The notes under the pieces are model-generated. The model searched no databases. It worked only from the letters and a program-made list of their open reading frames with translations, and was not told the DNA's origin. DNA of 44,923 bases from Lachnospiraceae bacterium (GTDB lineage: Bacteria > Bacillota > Clostridia > Lachnospirales > Lachnospiraceae), in NCBI GenBank assembly GCA_910576335.1, contig CAJTIU010000034.1, positions 1-44,923 on the forward strand. The letters are read 5' to 3'. This document shows, piece by piece, positions 42,089 to 44,923 of this stretch. A program made the translations under genes and the position numbers. Each line of letters opens with the position of its first letter. Positions within the stretch are counted from its first letter, which is position 1.

Positions 42089-43024
42089 TTACCGTTCAAA
42101 GGATTTATTTCTCTGCAAATGACGGTTATAGAACTCCAACGCCTTTACTACAAAATCCGTTTCCTGCCCTTTGGGAATGGTTTTCGGTATGAGTTTGGTT
42201 ATCCGCTCGTCCTTGAACGCAGATTTTTCTTTCTGGTTAGGCTTTTCCTCCTGCATGATAGACTGGATAACCTCGTCTGTGAGCTTACCCTCCTGCATAA
42301 ACTTCTTCATTTTGATAGCCTGTGCAAGAGAGGGAGTAGCATCGTTGTAGCTCATGGCTTCTAAAAGTGTGTACTGCTGCCCCTCGGAAAGATAAGAAAT
42401 CTCTACCGCAGGACGGAAAGCAATCTGACGTTCATCAACCATTTGCAAAATTTCAGGTACAAGCTCGGTTAAACGGATAAACCTGTGTATTTGCCTACCA
42501 CTATCTACAACATCTTGACTCATTTTATCAACGCTAAATAACTTCTCGCCCACTGGTCGAGAAGTTAAATCGTTCCTTTCCCCTTGCCGTTTCATCGCTT
42601 CAAGCCGCATCTTATAAGCAAATGCTTTCTCGCTAGGAAGAATCACAGAACGTTGAAGATTACTCTCTACCATGACAATGATTGCTTCATCACGGCTTAA
42701 TTCCTTAACTTCACATTTCAGTGTTTCAAATCCTGCAAGCTCGCTTGCCTTTTTTCTTCTATGACCGCTGATTACCTCATAGCGTCCATCCTCTTTCTGA
42801 CGAACAGTTGCCGGAGTCATTACACCAATCCGCTTAATACTGTCTATAAGCTGTTCCATATCCTCGTCTATAAGCACTTTAAACGGATGGTCTGGAAACT
42901 CGTCAATTTCAGATAAGGGAATCTCCCTTATCTTACCCAGATTTGCTTCTGCACGGCTTTCGTCAGTTTCAAAAAGGTCATCGTATGCAGTCAGCTCGAT
43001 TTTGCTTCCTCTGCTTCTCGCCAA
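42089..43024 (-). CDS. parB: ParB-type partition protein
   Basis: A 311-residue protein. Residues about 30-120 are the ParB nuclease-like CTPase domain (IPLSEIDEFPDHPFKV, then GHRRKKASELAG as box II-type motif), followed by a helix-turn-helix centre (MSQDVVDSGRQIHRFIRL). It binds parS sites and works with ParA to segregate the excised circular element. The annotated start is a TTG at 43024 with AAAGGAGG nine bases before it, inside the 3' end of parA; the longer frame to 43054 lacks such a signal. The gene appears intact. No parS-like sequence was identified. Confidence 0.9.
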   Translation of the reverse strand: MARSRGSKIELTAYDDLFETDESRAEANLGKIREIPLSEIDEFPDHPFKVLIDEDMEQLIDSIKRIGVMTPATVRQKEDGRYEVISGHRRKKASELAGFETLKCEVKELSRDEAIIVMVESNLQRSVILPSEKAFAYKMRLEAMKRQGERNDLTSRPVGEKLFSVDKMSQDVVDSGRQIHRFIRLTELVPEILQMVDERQIAFRPAVEISYLSEGQQYTLLEAMSYNDATPSLAQAIKMKKFMQEGKLTDEVIQSIMQEEKPNQKEKSAFKDERITKLIPKTIPKGQETDFVVKALEFYNRHLQRNKSFER

Positions 43025-43760
43025 TCTCTGCCACCTCCTTTGCGAACTGCTCATAGGCTGCGGCTACTTTACCGCCTTTGTCGTAGGCAAATATGCTCTT
43101 ACCCTCTGCGGTAGCCTCTACAGCGCGGATAGAATGTGGTATTTGGGAATCAAAGACTTTTATCCTCTGCCCATAAGCATTTTTTACTGTAGCAGTAATC
43201 TCTTTTGAAATATTCGTGCGCGGCATAACCATTGTCATTAAGATACCGTCTATCCGCAGCTTTGGATTTATCTGCCGCTTAACCTTTGATACAGAGCGAA
43301 GCAATAGCTCTAAACCTTTTGCAGAAAGATAATGAGGCTGTGTCGGGATAACCACGCTGTCAGCAGCAGCTAAAGCGTTAATCGTCAGCATTCCTAAACT
43401 TGGCATACAATCCACCAATACAATGTCGTAATGCTTCTTTACTTCATTGACACAGGTCTTCAGAACGCTTTCCCGGCTGATAGCATTGATAAGCCTTACT
43501 TCCAAACCTGATAATTCAATGTTGGACGGAAGCAGGTCTACGCCCTCTTTATGGTGCAGAATTGCTTTCTGTACGTTAAGCGGATTATCGTCTACCACAT
43601 CCTGCATAATGCTTGATAGCGTCTCGGATAAATCATCTGGTCTGTTGCAGCCAAGCGACATTGTAAGATTTGCCTGTGCGTCGGCGTCAATCAGAAGCAC
43701 CTTTTTCCCTTGCTGCGCCAGACTAACGCCCAGATTCACCGCCGTAGTAGTCTTGCCCAC
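42978..43760 (-). pseudogene. parA: ParA ATPase, 5' end removed by a recombinase element
   Basis: The sequence encodes ParA from the second half of its Walker A motif: the first codons give VGKTTTAVNLGVSLAQQGKK, followed by the A' motif LLIDADAQAN and Walker B-type VLVDCMPSLGML. A complete ParA has about 10-15 residues more, including KGG just before VGKTTT; here the sequence before that valine is the palindromic end of another element, with a stop codon upstream in frame. The remaining GTG could in principle serve as a start, but there is no ribosome binding site and the P-loop would lack its first glycines. ParA is therefore probably inactive unless the missing part is restored by excision of the element. 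Confidence 0.85.
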
Positions 43761-43761
43761 A

Positions 43762-43871
43762 TTATGTGAAGCTTCACATAAGACGGGTTATGAAAAGTAA
43801 GTTATTATGCAAAGTTGAGCCTTCACTTTTGCTGATTTTATAGGGTATAGGCTCTTTTGAACTTTGCATAA
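43762..43871. repeat. Element end with five TTATGNNAAG repeats and a 20-bp palindrome
   Basis: TTATGTGAAGCTTCACATAA at 43762-43781 is a perfect palindrome that abuts the broken ParA codon. The same 10-mer type recurs as TTATGAAAAG (43788-43797), TTATGCAAAG (43805-43814) and inverted as CTTTGCATAA (43862-43871). The last two are part of a longer inverted pair, TTATGCAAAGTT / AACTTTGCATAA. These are likely core and arm-type binding sites of the recombinase encoded next to them, marking the left end of that element. Confidence 0.75.
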
Positions 43872-43885
43872 TCAGGGGTAAACCC

Positions 43886-44899
43886 TTACAAAGATTTCAA
43901 CCAATCAAGAAGGTCTTTATCCTTTTTCCACGCTGGCAGTTCGTCAGATGATGGACTGTTGTAAGCTTCCATCAATGCTTTTCGCTTCATTTTTTCGTCT
44001 GCCTGTGCATAGATTTCGGTTGTTGAAATATCAGAGTGTCCCAGTAGATCTCTGATATAAACAAGATTGACTCCGGACTGAAGCAGATGCATTGCTTTGC
44101 TATGCCTCAGCCAATGCGGTGTGATTTCATCGGAGATATCCTTTATTCCCATTGCCTGAGCCTGTGCAGCATATTTTTTCAAAATATATGTCACTCCGGC
44201 TCTCGTCAGGGGTTTATTGCTGCGGTTGGTAAATAACGGATTGCGACCATATACAGGCGAAATCAGACCAGAACCTTCCATATACTGCTTCAGCAATTCC
44301 CCGGTTGGTCTCATGACTGGAACAATGCGGCTTTTACCGCCTTTGCCTGTCAGTATGATGGTGACAGTATCATTTAAAGCAACATCACAAACTTTTAGAT
44401 CTACAAGCTCCTGAACCCTTGCTCCGGTATCATATAAAAGTGACAGCAGAACAGCATCCCTTTTCCCCTGGATCGTTGTTCTGTCGGGTTGTTCTAACAG
44501 ACCCTTGATGCTATCCAATGGAAGATACATAAGTGGCACCGTATCCGTTTTTTTCATTGGAATAGCCAGGATTTTCTGGCTTTGCTGTATATACTGTGGT
44601 TCTTCTACCATTAAAAAGCTGAAAAATGAATGGATTGCAGCGAGACGTTGATTCCTTGTCGCCGCTTTGCAGTTACGTTCTTCCTCCAGCCATTGCAGAA
44701 AGCGGAGGATCAGATCCCTGTTTATTTTTGCAACTGTCAGCTTTTCCGGCAAAAGGTTCTCCTGATCTCTGCAGTATCTTAAAAATAATGAGAATGAGTC
44801 CCTGTATGCTATCTGGGTATTACGTTTGCTGCCGACCTGGCAGGGAAGATATACTGACAGGAACTGCGTTAAATACTGTGCAAAATCAGTTTCCTTCAT
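43886..44899 (-). CDS. Tyrosine recombinase of a probable multi-recombinase element
   Basis: A 337-residue XerC/D-type recombinase. The N-terminal SAM-like core-binding domain covers about 1-110; the catalytic domain has Arg in TGARVQELVDL, Lys in GKGGKSR, His-x-x-Arg in THWLRHSKA-like sequence (TPHWLRHSK), HxxH/D-type GHSDIST and the nucleophile Tyr in STTEIYAQ. All five catalytic residues are present. GGAGGT precedes the ATG, which overlaps the stop codon of a frame extending off the window (CCATGA), so it is likely the last gene of a tandem group of recombinases, as in RIT-type elements. It lies directly beside the TTATGNNAAG repeats. Confidence 0.9.
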   Translation of the reverse strand: MKETDFAQYLTQFLSVYLPCQVGSKRNTQIAYRDSFSLFLRYCRDQENLLPEKLTVAKINRDLILRFLQWLEEERNCKAATRNQRLAAIHSFFSFLMVEEPQYIQQSQKILAIPMKKTDTVPLMYLPLDSIKGLLEQPDRTTIQGKRDAVLLSLLYDTGARVQELVDLKVCDVALNDTVTIILTGKGGKSRIVPVMRPTGELLKQYMEGSGLISPVYGRNPLFTNRSNKPLTRAGVTYILKKYAAQAQAMGIKDISDEITPHWLRHSKAMHLLQSGVNLVYIRDLLGHSDISTTEIYAQADEKMKRKALMEAYNSPSSDELPAWKKDKDLLDWLKSL

Positions 44900-44923
44900 G
44901 GCATACCTCCGGGATGACGTATG
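44896..44923 (-). CDS. 3' end of a probable second recombinase gene (partial)
   Basis: A frame entering from the right edge of the window encodes IRHPGGMP and stops at a TGA that overlaps the ATG of the recombinase gene (ATGA). Such overlap is typical for tandem recombinase genes of one element. Only nine codons are visible, so identity is an inference. Confidence 0.4.

Noticed and set aside
1-44923. CRISPR arrays, tRNA and rRNA genes
   Set aside because: No regularly spaced direct repeats of CRISPR size and no tRNA- or rRNA-like sequence were noticed on either strand; a dedicated scan was not possible.

Overview
The window looks like part of a Tn1549/CTn-type integrative and conjugative element (ICE) from a gut Clostridium-group Firmicute, most likely a Lachnospiraceae-like host. 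The reasons are the gene set and order (VirD4, VirB2-like, TrbL/VirB6, PrgI, VirB4, sortase, lysozyme-CHAP, PcfB, MobC, MOBP relaxase, TOPRIM primase, giant methylase-helicase, SpaA-type surface protein, ParA/ParB), the strong AGGAGG ribosome binding sites, and the low-to-moderate GC. No rRNA, tRNA or CRISPR array was seen. The taxonomic placement is an inference from family knowledge.

Layout. (1) 1-6.8 kb: a compact four-gene minus-strand operon encodes a methylase-like half, an NPPY methylase half, a GIY-YIG-like nuclease/SF2 helicase, and a GHKL ATPase. It has its own promoter and terminator and looks like an anti-phage or restriction system related to helicase-methylase-ATPase (Hma-like) systems. 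(2) 6.8-8.4 kb: a small orphan ORF and a decayed IS1380-family transposase with several stops and frameshifts. (3) 8.6-11.6 kb: a very AT-rich plus-strand gene for a 989-residue SIR2 protein resembling the defence sirtuin DSR2, closed by a 13-bp terminator hairpin. (4) 11.9-26.2 kb: the conjugation module on the minus strand, from TOPRIM primase through a candidate oriT, MobC, relaxase, PcfB, ArdC-like, VirD4 and VirB-like genes to sortase B and the cell-wall hydrolase. (5) 26.2-28.8 kb: accessory and regulatory genes: a HEPN-motif gene framed by terminators, two small hypothetical genes, and two duplicated ribbon-helix-helix genes, each behind three GCCGTCA iterons. (6) 28.9-37.8 kb: a 2645-residue methylase/SNF2-like helicase with a TnpV gene nested in another frame, then four small ICE genes. 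(7) 37.8-43.8 kb: a large thioester and Cna-B adhesin with a sortase signal, ParB, and a ParA cut off inside its Walker A motif. (8) 43.76-44.92 kb: the end of a second mobile element with TTATGNNAAG repeats and a tyrosine recombinase.

How it fits together. The conjugation genes form one long, tightly overlapping transcription unit: relaxase, MobC and PcfB process the DNA, VirD4 couples it, and the VirB4/VirB6-like membrane proteins and CwlT-like hydrolase move it through the wall. The SpaA adhesin probably helps cell contact and may be anchored by the sortase B. ParAB would help maintain an excised circular form, but ParA appears broken by the recombinase element. The defence genes at the left are probably cargo that protects the host and the element from phages. 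The left and right ends of the ICE are not visible.
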